Shown piece after piece: positions 1 through 11,861 of a DNA stretch of 64,000 nt. The stretch lies in NCBI RefSeq assembly GCF_905220415.1, contig NC_059543.1:2604001-2668000 (forward strand). Reading direction: 5' to 3'. Numbering within the stretch: the first letter of the stretch is position 1; each line of letters opens with the position of its first letter. The translations under genes were made by a program, and so were the position numbers. Origin of the DNA: Colias croceus. Taxonomy: Eukaryota; Arthropoda; Insecta; Lepidoptera; Pieridae. Under the pieces are notes generated by a model, which saw nothing but the letters and a program-made list of their open reading frames with translations, made no database searches and was not told the DNA's origin.

Positions 1-369
1 TTAGGTTGGACCCGCCTTACAGTAATACCACATGAAGCGAACAAACTATCCATCCACATAGCTACCCCCGTTGCCCTAAACATAGCAATACGAGAACGAC
101 GCCGAGACAGACCCATCCTAGAACTAAGCAAACACGCAAAACGTATAGATATAGAAAGCAAACAGGACAAATATCTCAAATACGATCCGAATGTACCACA
201 GAATTTACAAATTATAGAAGTTGATAGTAATGTGATAGATATTAAGGAAGATAAATATGCGTATGAGGGGGAAGTGATTGCTGCGGGGGGTTTGGTGAAG
301 TGGAAGCAAACTGATTCTGATGTGTTTATTACTTCGGATTCCAGGTTACACACGGATTTGATGATTATG
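1..369 (+). CDS. ADAMTS-family protease, spacer-domain exon (partial gene, 5' end outside window)
   Basis: Frame 1 is open from the first base to a GTAAGT donor at 370, giving 123 residues with no cysteine. The beginning (TRLTVIPHEANKLSIHIATP) matches the start of the ADAMTS spacer, where a 'vtvIPxGAxxIxI' strand is typical, and VALNIAIRERRRDRP follows it. The middle (about residues 40-100) is charged and probably a loop insertion, and GEVIAAGGLVKW resembles the later spacer strands. The spacer is a cysteine-free beta-rich module that binds substrate and matrix in secreted ADAMTS metalloproteinases. The intron is phase 0. The protease, disintegrin-like and Cys-rich domains would lie upstream of the window. 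An ADAMTS-like or papilin protein without protease is possible, since the catalytic part is not visible. The exon's 5' boundary is not in view. Confidence 0.85.
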
Positions 370-524
370 GTAAGTAATGTGTTTTAGAATTGTAGATTGT
401 AATGTATCGTAGATTTTGGTACATTAGTTTGATGATTCCTTTTAAGAATCTAGATATAGAAGTAAGAAACTTAAAACGTAGTAGTTGACATAAAAAACTT
501 AATTTCAGATATCATCAAGGAAGT

Positions 525-617
525 CTTGATTCATGCAAATTGGTTCAGTAGTTTAGGCGTGATTGAGTAACAGACAGACAGACAGAGTTACTTTCGCATT
601 TATAATATTAGTATGGA
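525..617 (-). mobile_element. Truncated Helitron-like element (family B), 5' part
   Basis: Read on the minus strand it begins TCCATACTAATATTATAAA and shares the GTCT-rich segment and TTACTCAATCACGCC with the copy at 1644. The hairpin and CTAG end are missing. Confidence 0.65.
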
Positions 618-893
618 TTAAGAGCTGCACATTCATAATGCCTCTTAGGATATTAAAGGGATTACAAAAATCCACTCGCAAAGTGTCAGCGAGTCGCTGT
701 ATGAAGATCCCTCATCACGCGATCCCTTACATGATACATTATTCACACTTTCCATTCAAGTCAAGCTAAATTTGATTTTACATTGTATTTTTTGTACAAA
801 TATCACATTTCCACAGCGGTTATGTGTTAATAACATAGAATGTAATAATTTAACACAATTTCCAGAGTTGCTTTTCGCAATTTTTTGCAATAA

Positions 894-1024
894 ATATGGT
901 GAAGGTTGCCTGGCAGAGATGGCTTAGAGCCATAAGGCCGCCATTTGTACATTTTGAATGGTTTTGTTGTACTTTTATTTTATAAGACTGTTGTACAATA
1001 AAGAGTAAATAAATAAATAAATAA
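894..1024 (+). mobile_element. LINE 3' tail with (TAAA)n end
   Basis: The segment GGTTGCCTGGCAGAGATGGC, then CATAAGGCCGCC, TTGTAC and TGTACAATAAAGAG, and a (TAAA)n tail is the 3' end of a common lepidopteran non-LTR retrotransposon (Jockey/CR1 group, from recall). It is strongly 5'-truncated and has no ORF. Confidence 0.65.
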
Positions 1025-1643
1025 ACGTATTTGAATACGAATTCCAACAAATTTGTCATGGAAAATGTGTAAAAAGTAAAACATTATGAAGAAAATTTCC
1101 AGTAACCTTTGCTTGCGGTGACATACTTAAAATAGACACACTAATGATTATTCCTTATTAAATTTCGAAATCATAATTTATAGAATCCGTAATCTGTAAA
1201 AATCATTTGTACATATTAACTCAATGGTAAAAATACACATTTGATAAATAATTAAATACACTAAAAACTTCTGCAAAATTCTCGAAATCATCTAACTGAA
1301 TCGCATGCACTGTCCATACGAAACATTCTGGAATTTTCCAGCAAATTCTAAACGAAAAACGAGCTTTGAACTATATTATTGTTTGAACTGTATTTTGTTA
1401 TTTGCTCTCAAATACGTCATGCATTACAGACATTTACAAAGGCACATGTTAGACTATTTCATCTCTCGGGAAATTTGTTGGTTGGTTTATTATAAAAAAT
1501 ATTCAACAAAGGATGTTATTATGATCTAGTTAGGGTTGTCAACTGCTGTTATTATTGTATAATATTGTTACATTATCATTAGATAATGTTTATTTTAATT
1601 GAAATAGAGAGTGCAGTCTATCTTTCTCTCTTTTCGCTTATAG

Positions 1644-2237
1644 TCCATACTAATATTATAAATGCGAAAGTAACTCTGTCTGTCTGTCTGTTACTCAATC
1701 ACGCCTTACCTACTGAACCAATTTGCATGAAATTTGGTATTGAGATTGATATGATACCAGAGAAAGGACATAGGATAGGTTTTATCCCGGAAATCCTACG
1801 GGAACGGGTTTTTCTTTGAAAACGCGGGCTAATGGCTGGTTCACACTTTGATTAGTGCGAGTGCAGGTGATGAGTAGTACTACGTGTGGACAGCGACTGT
1901 TTAGTGCGAGTGTTTAGTAGGCTGTGTAGTAAAGTGAATAGAAGCGTGTTCTATTTTTTTGCGAGTGGACTGCGAGTAGCCACGTCCCGCGCGCCCTCCC
2001 TTCCCCCTCACTCGCAGTGTGCCTGCCTAAACACGTCTGGACACGAGTGTTTAGTGTTTAGTGTTTAGCGTAGTGTGTAGCGTCGCGAATTGCACCATTG
2101 ACCTGCACTCCCACTAATCACCTGCACTCGCAGTTGAATTGGACACTACTCGCACTACACACCTGCACTCGCACTAATCACCTGCACTCACACTAATCAA
2201 AGTGTGAACCAGCCATAAGCCGCGGGCGGAGAGCTAG
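1644..2237 (+). mobile_element. Helitron-like element (family B) interrupted by a MITE
   Basis: It starts TCCATACTAATATTATAAA and ends in a GCGGGC...GCCGCGGGC hairpin followed by CTAG. There is no terminal inverted repeat of its own. The MITE at 1833-2215 splits the hairpin region; without it the Helitron would be about 210 bp, like other family B copies here. Confidence 0.78.
1833..2215. mobile_element. PIF/Harbinger-like MITE nested in a Helitron
   Basis: The terminal inverted repeats are perfect for 25 bp (1833-1857 and 2191-2215), beginning TGGCTGGTTCACAC. They are flanked by TAA on both sides (1830-1832 and 2216-2218). A three-base TWA target duplication is typical of PIF/Harbinger. Subterminal AGTGCGAGTGCAGGTG motifs are repeated in both orientations. 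It has no coding capacity. Confidence 0.82.
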
Positions 2238-2739
2238 TTGATTACATACAAACCCTTATAACAAACGTTGGCAACCATAGAATCGCCTCTTGTATAAAGC
2301 TCGCTCTTAATTATTCACAAACACTTTCCACTGAACTGAAGTTAATTGCGGAGTTTTTAATGTCACGATGCTTTTTACGTTGTTTATGTTACGCCACGTT
2401 TAGCTTTTCCAAGTTTATTTTGAAGCTTTGTTTTGTTAATTACATTATATAGAAAACAGTATGTATAAATTCCAAGGTTTATATGCTGGACGTGATTTTG
2501 GTCTTTTACCTAAAAGCCCTATTATGCAAAAATAATAATACGTATTGCTCCATTGTGAAACTAATTAAACAAAGATTGTTAAATTAATGTATTTGATACC
2601 ATACGTGTGTTAGGTATATTAACTGTGATGTTAAAATTATGACACAATACTTTCAAAATCTGTGTTTAATAATCTAATTTCATTTACAAATTAGCAAGAT
2701 TTTAAAGGATAACATTAATTAAAAATTCACATGTTTTAG

Positions 2740-2837
2740 GCAATACCAGAGACACCAATATCGAATGAAATATTAGCAGTAGAAGTTTCAGTGAACTACA
2801 GCACGCCGGCTTCGCGAACTAGGCCCATGGAATATAG
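2740..2837 (+). CDS. ADAMTS-family protease, end-of-spacer exon
   Basis: A 98-nt exon between a TTTTAG acceptor and a GTAATG donor continues the reading frame from the phase-0 junction at 369. It encodes AIPETPISNEILAVEVSVNY and then STPASRTRPMEYR, the last codon being split in phase 2. The ILAVEVSVNYSTP stretch fits the final strand of the ADAMTS spacer, usually followed directly by the second thrombospondin repeat as here. NYS is a possible N-glycosylation site. There are no cysteines, as expected for a spacer. Confidence 0.8.
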
Positions 2838-2964
2838 GTAATGTATTTAATTTTTATAAATATTTCTAGTTGAATTTAGATATTCATTTACTTAATATTT
2901 ATCACCAATTAATTTGATATTTGATATTGTATATAAAAAAACGTCAACTTTGATTATCCGACGG

Positions 2965-3094
2965 GTACAATATGGGGGTCTTCAGGCGTAGAGTGATCAG
3001 GTACCTTCTAGGGAAGCGCGTTCCATCTTAGCCCACACATCAGGCATCATCAGATTGTGGTCAAGCGCTTCCCTATTCCCCATAAAAAAAAATC
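2965..3094 (+). mobile_element. LINE 3' tail fragment with A-tail
   Basis: The stretch containing AGTGATCAGGTACC, GCGCGTTCCATCTTAGCCC, CATCATCAGATTGTGGTCAA and GCGCTTCCCTATTCCCCAT, then a run of A, matches a 3' end I recall from widespread lepidopteran LINEs. It is 5'-truncated, and the exact family is uncertain. Confidence 0.55.
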
Positions 3095-3666
3095 TTGTAC
3101 TATCTAAAAACTCAATCATTTATACTTACATTCAATTAGACTTCGTCTAGAAGCACTTTTGAAATCGTAGAGCGTAAATAATTTGGGTTTAATTAATATT
3201 TATTAATCGATCTAAACTCACCTTTGTGATTTCGAAATTTTACGTTAATTAACTAAGTCTGCTACTAACTTAAGTCTGGGTAGATCCAACACATGAACTA
3301 TTAAACGATTAACATAATGTAGTATAATGAATGACCTTCCTAAACACAAGTTGTTTTATTAAGTTTATTGTATTGAGATCGATGTGTTAAAAAATGGCTA
3401 GAATGTTCTGGACACTTTTTCTTATAATAGTGAAAAAGCAAAAGTACTTACTATTTTCTAGACTAAACGGAAATTGTCACAAAGCTAGAATTCTTTGGAA
3501 GGCTGCGGCGACATTTGAAAGGTTTCGTTGTAGAAGACCTTTACAGAATAAAATAAAGAACGTACTTTCTAAAATTAACTAGAACTCAGCGTATTGTGTT
3601 TGTTTGAAATAATTGTATTTCCAATTCTGATAAACACTGAAAATATAATTCTCGGAACATTTGTAA

Positions 3667-3849
3667 CTAGCTTACCACCCGCGGCTTCGCCCGCTTTGTC
3701 TAAAACCTAATAAATTATATACTAAACCTCTTGAATCACTCCATCTATTAAAAAAAAACACATAAAATCCGTTGCGTAGTTTTAGAGATTTAAGCATACA
3801 AAGGGACATAGGGACAGAGAAAGCGACTTTGTTTTATACTATGTAGTGA
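3667..3849 (-). mobile_element. Helitron-like element (family C)
   Basis: On the minus strand it runs from TCACTACATAGTATAAAAC to a GCGGGC-GAA-GCCGCGGG hairpin and CTAGT. Two near-identical copies lie at 46117 and 57184, also inverted. Confidence 0.75.
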
Positions 3850-6800
3850 TAGCGAAGCAGGAAGAATGATGCGATATTTTGATATCGGTTACTTATCAAC
3901 TTTGCAAAACGAAAGTTGATTTTTTAAGGATTTCTATACATGATATGTGATTTTACTTTTTTCCGCTATCTATCATTGATTATATTGTGAAAGAATTATC
4001 GTTAAAACAAATTCAAAATAAAACAATCTTTCTCTTTGCGTTGATAGCGATGAGCATTTGTATATATCTCTTTGAATAAAACTTAACGAACGAACAATTT
4101 AATAGCATACCATTAAATCTGTGACAACGGTTAAATAAGTGCCGAGCAATATAAATTAATTCACATCGACTAACATAATGTGAAGCGACTCGGAATTTCC
4201 TACTTTTCCTTATCCCGGTATAGCTTGCTTATTTATGATTTGAATGAATATTTATGCCGAACATTGTCCTCCTTTTTATTAAAGGTAATTTCTTTCAATT
4301 TTGATCAAAATTTTGAATCTGCTTTAAAATTTATTGAGCTACTTTAATGAGCTTTAAAATGATGTTACAAGATGTTTGTGACATGAGTATTTATTTGTTG
4401 GGTTAGTTATTACGTATAATATTAAATTTTCTTTTAATATTTTTTTTTTCATTCCTGCAATCGTTCCTATCACAAAAAATATTCAATTTTGCACAATTAT
4501 ACGCATGATGTCATCAAGTGTTTAGAATAACAAAGAACAACTAAGCAGTTCTATTTAAAGCTTCTATTTACTATTTGTAAACAAGTCGCGTTTAACAAGT
4601 CCTTTGCATACTATCTCGTACAACGTCGATACATTTAACTTAAAGAAAACTAACTTCACAAAGAAACTACCTTCGAAGCGACGTAGGAATTTATAATTGA
4701 AAGAAAACTAAGTTTGTGACGTCACTCCGTGCCGAAGTTTCCTCGCTCGGTATTTTTGTATGAAACTTTAACATGAGTGTTTATTGAACAGCTCTTTAGA
4801 TTTATGTTTGCACTAAAAGTCTTGGTAACCTAATTTTATACGACAAAAACATAGGTAGTTTGAACAAACAACAACTTTGGTATGTTTACTGTTTAGTACA
4901 TCTATCTCAGGAATTTAGGATTTTATAAAATAATATATTATCAAATAATACTTATATTGGCTTGAAAAATTATTCATTTTACACGTTAAATAAATTCATA
5001 ATAATATGTGAAAAACTAAAAGCTCCTCGTAAATTGTGACTCGTGAAAATGAAACTACGTTTATCCCTCGTCACATATCAGGCCAAAAACAAGTAATACA
5101 TCAAATATTTAGTTTCACACTTGTTGTTTTACTTTCATAACTAGCGATCCGCGTTTATACGTTACACAGAAAAAGTAATACCAGTTAAAGAGAAATATAT
5201 TTCCCAACTTTTCCATCAACATTTTTTCTTTGAAATAAGTAGAAGTAATAAAAAAATAAAGTGTTCTGTAATACACCTTTTTTCTTTTTCTCAATATACA
5301 AAATAGATATTTTTTTAACCTACAAAAGATTAACGAACAGAAAAGCCATAAAACAAATTTCATAAAAACAAGAAGTTGTTTAATTTTATTGAAAGATAAA
5401 AATCATAATTAAAAATTTAATTTCATAAATAATAAACACGTCAGCTTTGGAATCCTAAATCAACAATTTCAAAATTGTGTCAAGGTGCTTACGATTTCTG
5501 CGTGGAATTGCTCAAAGTATGTGCTTCAATAAAACTTGAGAAACAATCAGTATGGCTTCATAGTTCGTTATGAAGACCTATGTAATTTGATATACCTTCA
5601 GATGGATAATTATTTTGCTATGATTTATATTTACGCTGTTAAACTTTTACGTGAAGTTACTGCGTTATTATATAATTTTACCTACGTTATTTGAATTTTA
5701 TTTGCTTAAATTATAATAATAATAATGATTTTATTCCTTCCTTTATTTAGAGTAGGTAGCGTAAGATTAGATTATTTCAACGTTTCATATATTAACAACA
5801 AAATATCTTCCTAATTTACATGTAATTAAAATTGATACCTAAAACAAATTGCATCAAGGCCCGATTGAATTCACAAATCCCCCGGGACACAATTTACGAA
5901 CCAATGAAGAATGACATGTGACATTAGAGCGCAGTGAAACAGAATAATACGTCGACGCATAGGTACTGTATTTTATGTAGAGTAGGCATAATTTAGTTTG
6001 ACCATACATAAAACTGGGATAAAACACCGCTTTTTTTTATGTAAAACCTTATTTTACCGCTCTGATTTGAGAATATATTAAGAACTTCACGTAGGGAAGT
6101 ATGAGGTAAATAATTTTTTTTTGCACGCGCTATTTGATGGACAAGTTAAATATTTAATTTTATATTTTCTAAAATCTATTGGAAATTGAAACAACGTAAC
6201 CTTTATAGCCTGAGAATACTCAATACATAATATGTGTAATATATAATTTTTACAGTTAGAATTATTAAATGAATTATTATATAAACAGCGGTTCAATTAA
6301 TATCTCTCACAAAATTAAAAGCATCATCATCCTTGTTACAAAGTACTTATAAAATAACAGGTGCCACCAATCTAGAAGATCGATCCAAGCACAGACACTC
6401 GCCCAAGGGATTTAAGACGTCTGTCTAATTCAACTGCAAAGCGATAACATACTATAGCCCCGAGCGTCTATGACAACGTGATAATCTTCTCATCGCGATC
6501 CAATTTACTCGAAATCTCTACATCGAATTTATTTCACTATTTTGTATAGTAACTACTGCGGGAGCGGAGGTTCGTGAACAGTTTTCTTGAGATGGCATTA
6601 CTTATGATACTTAATGTTTAGAATTTTTTTCTTCTCCTGTGTTATGTATAGGTAGCGTTTAGCTACTATTATGTATTCTGTGGTATAGGTTTTAATATAA
6701 TGTATGTAGCTTACTTATAAAAGGTTCATCATCTATTTTAATTGGTAAAGTGAGCAAGAAAACTAATGCATTGAATTTCCGGCAGATCGGAGCATAAATA

Positions 6801-6976
6801 TTGTTTTTTGTTGAATTACACTAGGCTAGCCGTTGCTCCGGAATGGCAAAATGACGCGGATTCGTATCCAACCTGACCAACTATCATTATTAGTCACTTA
6901 AATTTTTTTCTACAGGTTTATCTAGATTTATTGTGTATGCATTGGCTTCTATTTGATTTAATTATGTTTCTTCTAG

Positions 6977-7093
6977 ATGGTCCACGGAAAGAGGGCCGTG
7001 TTCAGTATCTTGCGGTGGCGGGGTACGCATGGTGCGGCCGCGATGTGCACGTGAACACTGCACCCCGCGGTATGAGCGTTGCAATACACACAG
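6977..7093 (+). CDS. ADAMTS-family protease, first post-spacer thrombospondin type-1 repeat exon
   Basis: This 117-nt exon lies between a TTCTAG acceptor and a GTATGT donor, with phase-2 introns on both sides. It encodes a TSP1 repeat: W, then GPCSVSCGGGVRM, followed by RPRC, EHC and ERC. The sixth cysteine is supplied by the first codons of the next exon, so all six TSP1 cysteines are present. CSVSCGGG is the classic CSxTCGxG motif that directs O-fucosylation and disulfide pairing. The spacing between the last cysteines is short, which is common in ADAMTS repeats. Confidence 0.9.
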
Positions 7094-7756
7094 GTATGTC
7101 TATACTTATTTATGAATATTAACATAATTGAAAATTTTTCTTTCTTTCAGTCGGGTTTGAAGAGAAAATAAATATCTGGGATAAAAAATTCGATAAAGTA
7201 AGATAATCCCCTTTGCTTGCTCTGAAATAAAAAGTACGTAAGTTTAGGTTAGTAAATAAAACATTTTTTTTTATTTATTGACAACTCAAGCTACAGTCAC
7301 CTGGAAGTATTTTTTCAATACAAGAATTTAGCGTCAAGTATTTATTTTTACTGCATACTTAAACTATAGATACAAATAACTTAACTATATATTTCAAAAT
7401 AAAACAACGTAAACACAGGCACATCCACATTCAGAACACACGATTACCTGAAAAGGTCACGACTACCTGAAGACATTACGCTCAGTGCATATTGTTGAAA
7501 TGCTGGCCAATTTAAATGTACTCGTGTATTATCTTCATGTTATTCAATATAACGTAGAATAAATACAGCGGAATGTTTTCAACTTTAATATATTTATAGT
7601 TTTAATATGATAAGCGGAAAATATACAAATGTTTATGATTGTGTGCTGTGTTATACGCTTTTATTAAGGAAAATGTATTTTATTGTAAAGATTAATACTT
7701 GTTTATCATTTTCATTAAATAAACCTGTTTCGAATGTATTACAGAGCATTGCTTAA

Positions 7757-7940
7757 TCTGTACTAATAATATAAAGTTGAAAAGTTTGTTTGTTTGAATG
7801 CGCCTAATCTCAGGAAGTATTTGTCAGATTTGAAAAATTCATTTTCAATTCGCCCATTCATCGAGCAAGGCTATAATATATCATCAGGCTAGGACCAACA
7901 GGAGCGGAACCACGCGGGTAAAACCGCGGAGCGCAGCTAG
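7757..7940 (+). mobile_element. Helitron-like element (family A)
   Basis: The start is TCTGTACTAATAATATAAAG, with internal GAATGCGCCTAATCTCAGG and a 3' CGCGGGTAAAACCGCG hairpin followed by CTAG. There are no inverted terminal repeats and no target duplication, as expected for Helitrons. Confidence 0.78.
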
Positions 7941-8396
7941 TTAACAATAATGTTTCTCAAATATTTATTAAAAAGGCCGTTTTTGCCTCTTCTGTACGTT
8001 CTTTCATATTATATTCCCATAACACCTTAATTATCATTACGTACATTGTAATTCATAGAAAGACCATTAAATATCAAAGAAGTCACTAAGCCCTACCTAT
8101 TTAACAGTAAACACAGGATGTATTATGGTCGAGTGCTTCGGATCCGACTCAAAGGACCTAAATAAATAATGGCCGATATCTGCGGGCGTTCAGAATACGT
8201 TATGTACAATACTCTTTATGTGGATAGGGAAAGATGTTAAAGTACCTATGTTATATTATATTTTTAAAACACTGTCAGAAATGAAGGTGAATAAATTATT
8301 GTATTTTTTTCTGACCCCGTCGGTGCCAATAATAATGGAAATTAGAAGCCAATAAGAATTGACTTCCACGGGAGTAAGGATTTATCTACTACATAC

Positions 8397-8537
8397 CTAT
8401 ACTGATATTATAAAGATGAGGAGTTTGCTTGTATGATTGAACGCGCCAATCTCAGGAACCGCGGGTCCGTTTTGGAAAATTATTCTTAGACCAATAGGAG
8501 CGGAGCTATGCGGGTAAAAAGGCGTGGCACAGCACTA
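8397..8537 (+). mobile_element. Degraded Helitron-like element (family A)
   Basis: It keeps CTATACTGATATTATAAAG, CGCCAATCTCAGGAACCG and AGGAGCGGAG, but an internal block of roughly 45 bp is missing. The end is decayed (CACTAA). Confidence 0.65.
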
Positions 8538-9631
8538 AAATAACATTTTTGCTATTTGTTGTTTGTTAATAAATTACAATTAATTATTTGTTATGTGTTC
8601 ATAATTTTTACTATAAAATTATGAACATATTGATAACATATGAACAAAACAACTGATTTGTTAAGTTAGTTGAAGCTATATTTTCAACATTCAGCACAAA
8701 GTTATATTTCAACTTTTTACAAGATTTTATTTCCGCATTTCTACAGACGGTTGAATTCTGACACGTGTTAGCGAGAATGAAATTGCAGTTCGAAGGTTGC
8801 TCTTACGGAAATATCGTATCCATTTTAAATTATATATTTGACCTCTTTGATGACCTGATTTTTCCAGTGACTATCACTTTGAGCCACGGACGTAGGTTCG
8901 ACTGTTTTTTTTCTGTATATTAGTTACTTTGATGGTGTTAATTATTTATCCAAAATTATACGTAAATTAAATTATTAACATTAAAGGAATAAACGTTATG
9001 TCAAAATCGATTCGTACATATTTTAATATTTGAGAAAAAAAACAACAAATAACTGACTAAAAAATGCTTGAAACACAAGAACAATTTCCATAAAATGATT
9101 TGAAGATACTGAAAAAATAAAGAGCAATTTCGTTCAACACTATTTTATATTTACGATCTAAATAAAGTCTTACCCACAGCGACATTATTACTATTTCTGT
9201 GCTTCAACAGCTATCCAAACGAAGCAGAATCCCTCAAAATATACAATTTGTTAAATGTTAAACCTTCAATATCCTCAGACGAGACGTGAAATCACGTTTT
9301 AGTTCAGCTGTGAACGGCCAAGAAGATTCACTCACTACTTTGTAGATTAGTATTTAGTGGTAGTTAATTAACCGAAATCCTCACTATAAAGATTTCAAAA
9401 TTTATTGATATCAGAAAAAGTACCACTATCTACATTTACGTAAGTAATTCTAAAATCCGTGGAGTTGTCCAGTAACTATTGCTAGGTCTAGTAAATATTT
9501 CAAAAACTTTTTTTTATACCTATCAGAGCAAGCAAAAGAGGAAGTGGCTACCTAATGTTAAGTGGTCACCACTAGCCATAAACATTTATAACACTGGTCA
9601 CAGTTTACAGGTGCTTCAAGAACAATCTCAA

Positions 9632-9820
9632 TCTATACTAATATTATAAAGCTGATGAGTTTGTTTGTTTGAACGCGCTAATCTCAGGAACTAACTGGTC
9701 CGTTTTGAAAAATTCTTTCGGTGTTAGATAGCCCATTTATCGAGGAAGGCTATAGGCTATATATCATCACGCTAAGAACAGAAGCGGAGCCAAGCAGGTG
9801 AAACCGCGGAGCGCAGCTAG
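9632..9820 (+). mobile_element. Helitron-like element (family A)
   Basis: A complete copy from TCTATACTAATATTATAAAG to a GGTGAAACCGCGG hairpin and CTAG, 189 bp. It is about as well preserved as the copy at 59645. Confidence 0.8.
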
Positions 9821-10583
9821 TAACAAAATATACAATTTGATAAATCAACCTTCAATATGAGACGAGACGTGAAATCACGTAAGTTCATTAGCCGTCGGTC
9901 AAGCCGATATAGTTCGGTTATATGACGTGACATTCCGATCGAGTTACTCTGACGATATTACGTAGAATGCAATTTGAGTATGTTACGTGGTGGATTAGTT
10001 ATGTGCATCGTGTGGGTATTATTTATGGCGAAAGGATAGATGGTACATGAATTGGTTGGATTTGTTTATTGTGTAGTTTTTCGTAATGTTTAACAATTTA
10101 ATTGAATTTGATGAAATGCACAATTTGATTGTAATAGACATTCATATATTTTATTTAATAGAAACCATCTCTTACGATCATACTTTATTTGTGTTGTTGT
10201 TTATTGAGGCATATTTATTGGCCATCTATGGTATCAATGATATTATAAACCTTACAGCCATCATTCAAATAGCTATGCGATTAACGTTCGATACAATTTG
10301 CCTGAATGCAAACAAATTTATGTGACAAGTAAAACAATTATGCTGAAATCATTTTAAATCTCAATTGATATACAATTCTGTAATATGTTTTATGTGGCTC
10401 ATTACTGTGGCTCATTTAAAAAGTTCGAAAGAAAATAGTTCTTTTTTTGTTATTATTTATTTATTTTATTTTATTTCTTAACTGTATAATAATATGTAAG
10501 TGCTTATAATTTAATTGTTTACGGTAGTACGTGTTTACTCAATAATTGTGTATTATGTTCTAACTACTAGGACCTACCTATAC

Positions 10584-10623
10584 AGTGACTATTCCACGCG
10601 GACGAAGTAGCGGGCACAGCTAG
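10584..10623 (+). mobile_element. Helitron-like 3' end fragment
   Basis: CCACGCGGACGAAGTAGCG followed by GGCACAGCTAGT is a Helitron-type hairpin and CTAGT end; the 5' part is not recognisable. Confidence 0.5.
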
Positions 10624-10779
10624 TTATTTAATATTAAGCATGATAATATATTAAAACCTTTATTTTACCTTCAACACCAGTTTAGAAAATTTAGTACAGT
10701 AATTTGTTCTGGGCTGATATTTTGGAGTGTAGACAAATTCGCTGAATTTATATTATTTTTATATAAATTTTACTTATAG

Positions 10780-10884
10780 TTGTTCATTCAAATGGGAGGG
10801 AGGGGAGTGGGAGAGTTGCAGCGCCACGTGTGGAGAAGACGGCGTACAAGAGAGACAACTTTTCTGCGTTCCTGCTAACGTTAG
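10780..10884 (+). CDS. ADAMTS-family protease, second post-spacer thrombospondin type-1 repeat, N-terminal half
   Basis: This 105-nt exon runs from a TACTTATAG acceptor to a GTATGT donor and is phase 2 at both ends. It begins with the codons completing the previous repeat (SC). It then encodes FKWEGGEWESCSATCGEDG and QERQLFCVPANV. The W-W spacing, CSATCGEDG and RxxxC are diagnostic of a TSP1 repeat. The remaining three cysteines come from the next exon. The phrase QERQLFC is typical of ADAMTS repeats. Confidence 0.9.
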
Positions 10885-11218
10885 GTATGTACCACTAAAT
10901 AGACAGTTTTAGTGTACTAAGATCAAATGAATGGATTTAGACATTTTTTTTTCTATTTAATAAATTGTGAACTGAACTCTGAACTTTGCTACTCGCACAA
11001 CTTTAACGTTTAAGGTTATGGCTACCATAGACTCAATGCCCAATTTAGCGGAATGCAAAAGCACCCGCTATGCGAAGCTTAGATGCGAAGCTATAGATAT
11101 AAACATAACAGAGGAATTTGTCACTGATCCTTCGAGCCGGATAAACAACATCTATATTTTTTCTTCCTCTTATATCCACTATACTAACTTTATGCTCGTA
11201 ACATGTATCCTCCTCAAG

Positions 11219-11357
11219 TATCTCCTCCCGCCGCGAGCTGATAGCGCGCAGCGTGTCCCCCGCGCTGTGCCCGGGCGCGGGCGGCGCGCCGGCTCGCACG
11301 CAGCCCTGCAACCGCTTGCCCTGCCCGGTTTACTGGCAGGAGCTGCCGTGGACACAG
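11219..11357 (+). CDS. ADAMTS-family protease, TSP1 repeat 2 C-terminal half and start of repeat 3
   Basis: The exon is GC-rich against an AT-rich background. I placed the acceptor at CCTCAAG|T (11218/11219) because only this choice keeps the incoming phase 2 open. The later AG sites at 11233 and 11243 give a stop or the wrong frame. The product reads SISSRRELIARSVSPALC, a Gly/Ala-rich linker, then TQPCNRLPCPVYWQELPWTQ, ending in phase 0 at a GTCAGA donor. ALC, QPC and LPC complete the cysteines of TSP1 repeat 2. PVYWQELPWTQ is the WxxxxW start of repeat 3. The intron upstream is short (334 bp), and a different acceptor cannot be fully excluded. Confidence 0.82.
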
Positions 11358-11382
11358 GTCAGATTACAGATACCGTATATTA

Positions 11383-11603
11383 TCCTACTAATATTATAAA
11401 TGCGAAAGTTTGTATGAATGTATGGATGTTTGTTACTCTTTCACGTAATAACTACTGAACCGATTACAATGAAATTTAGCACACATATAGAGGGTAACTT
11501 GGATTATCACATAGGATAGTTTTTATCCCGGAAATCCCACGGGAACGGGAACTATACGGGTTTTCTTTTGCCAACGGGGGCGAAGCCGCGGGCGGAAATC
11601 TAG
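11383..11603 (+). mobile_element. Helitron-like element (family B) in the last ADAMTS intron
   Basis: The start is TCCTACTAATATTATAAATG and the internal block includes GAACCGATTACAATGAAATT. The end is GGGGGCGAAGCCGCGGGCGG and CTAG. It fills almost half of the 504-bp final intron and creates a spurious ORF that joins exon 5 to the intron. Confidence 0.8.
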
Positions 11604-11861
11604 TAATAAATATTTTTGGTGTGAAATAGCTTTTTTGGATGATAAACTTTTATTCATTTTTTGCAGCTTGACGATTTGTAACTTGACTTTTTTGGGCATA
11701 CTTTTTATATTTTGAGAAAATAAGGTTTCAGGAAACTTATGTATACAAGAAAAAGTTTCAAGAACGGTTTTTAACGTTCTTGAGACAACGTCAAATACTT
11801 AATTCAAAAACCAGTCGTAACTCTTTTAAGTATCCAATATACTTATATGACATTTTCACAG

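Larger units (their letters stand above)
370..2739 (+). other. ADAMTS intron with LINE tail, Helitrons and MITE
   Basis: This phase-0 intron (GTAAGT to TTTTAG) holds a truncated inverted Helitron, a LINE tail and a full Helitron with a nested MITE, all listed separately. The remaining DNA (about 620-890, 1030-1640 and 2240-2730) is AT-rich, and I see no exon in it. Confidence 0.7.
2838..6976 (+). other. ADAMTS intron, mostly unique AT-rich DNA
   Basis: The donor is GTAATG and the acceptor TTCTAG. It contains a LINE tail (2965-3094) and an inverted Helitron (3667-3849). From about 3850 to 6970 I see no supported feature, only AT-rich sequence with short non-coding ORFs. Confidence 0.7.
7094..10779 (+). 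other. ADAMTS intron with several Helitron copies
   Basis: The donor is GTATGT and the acceptor TTATAG. Four Helitron-like copies or fragments sit here (7757-7940, 8397-8537, 9632-9820, 10584-10623), all on the gene strand. The rest, including the ORF at 10086-10325, is AT-rich with no recognisable coding sequence. Confidence 0.65.

Noticed and set aside
11018..11458. 146-codon ORF on the + strand overlapping ADAMTS exon 5
   Set aside because: It reads exon 5 in the wrong frame and runs on into intron and Helitron sequence; the TSP1 cysteines appear only in the frame set by splicing.
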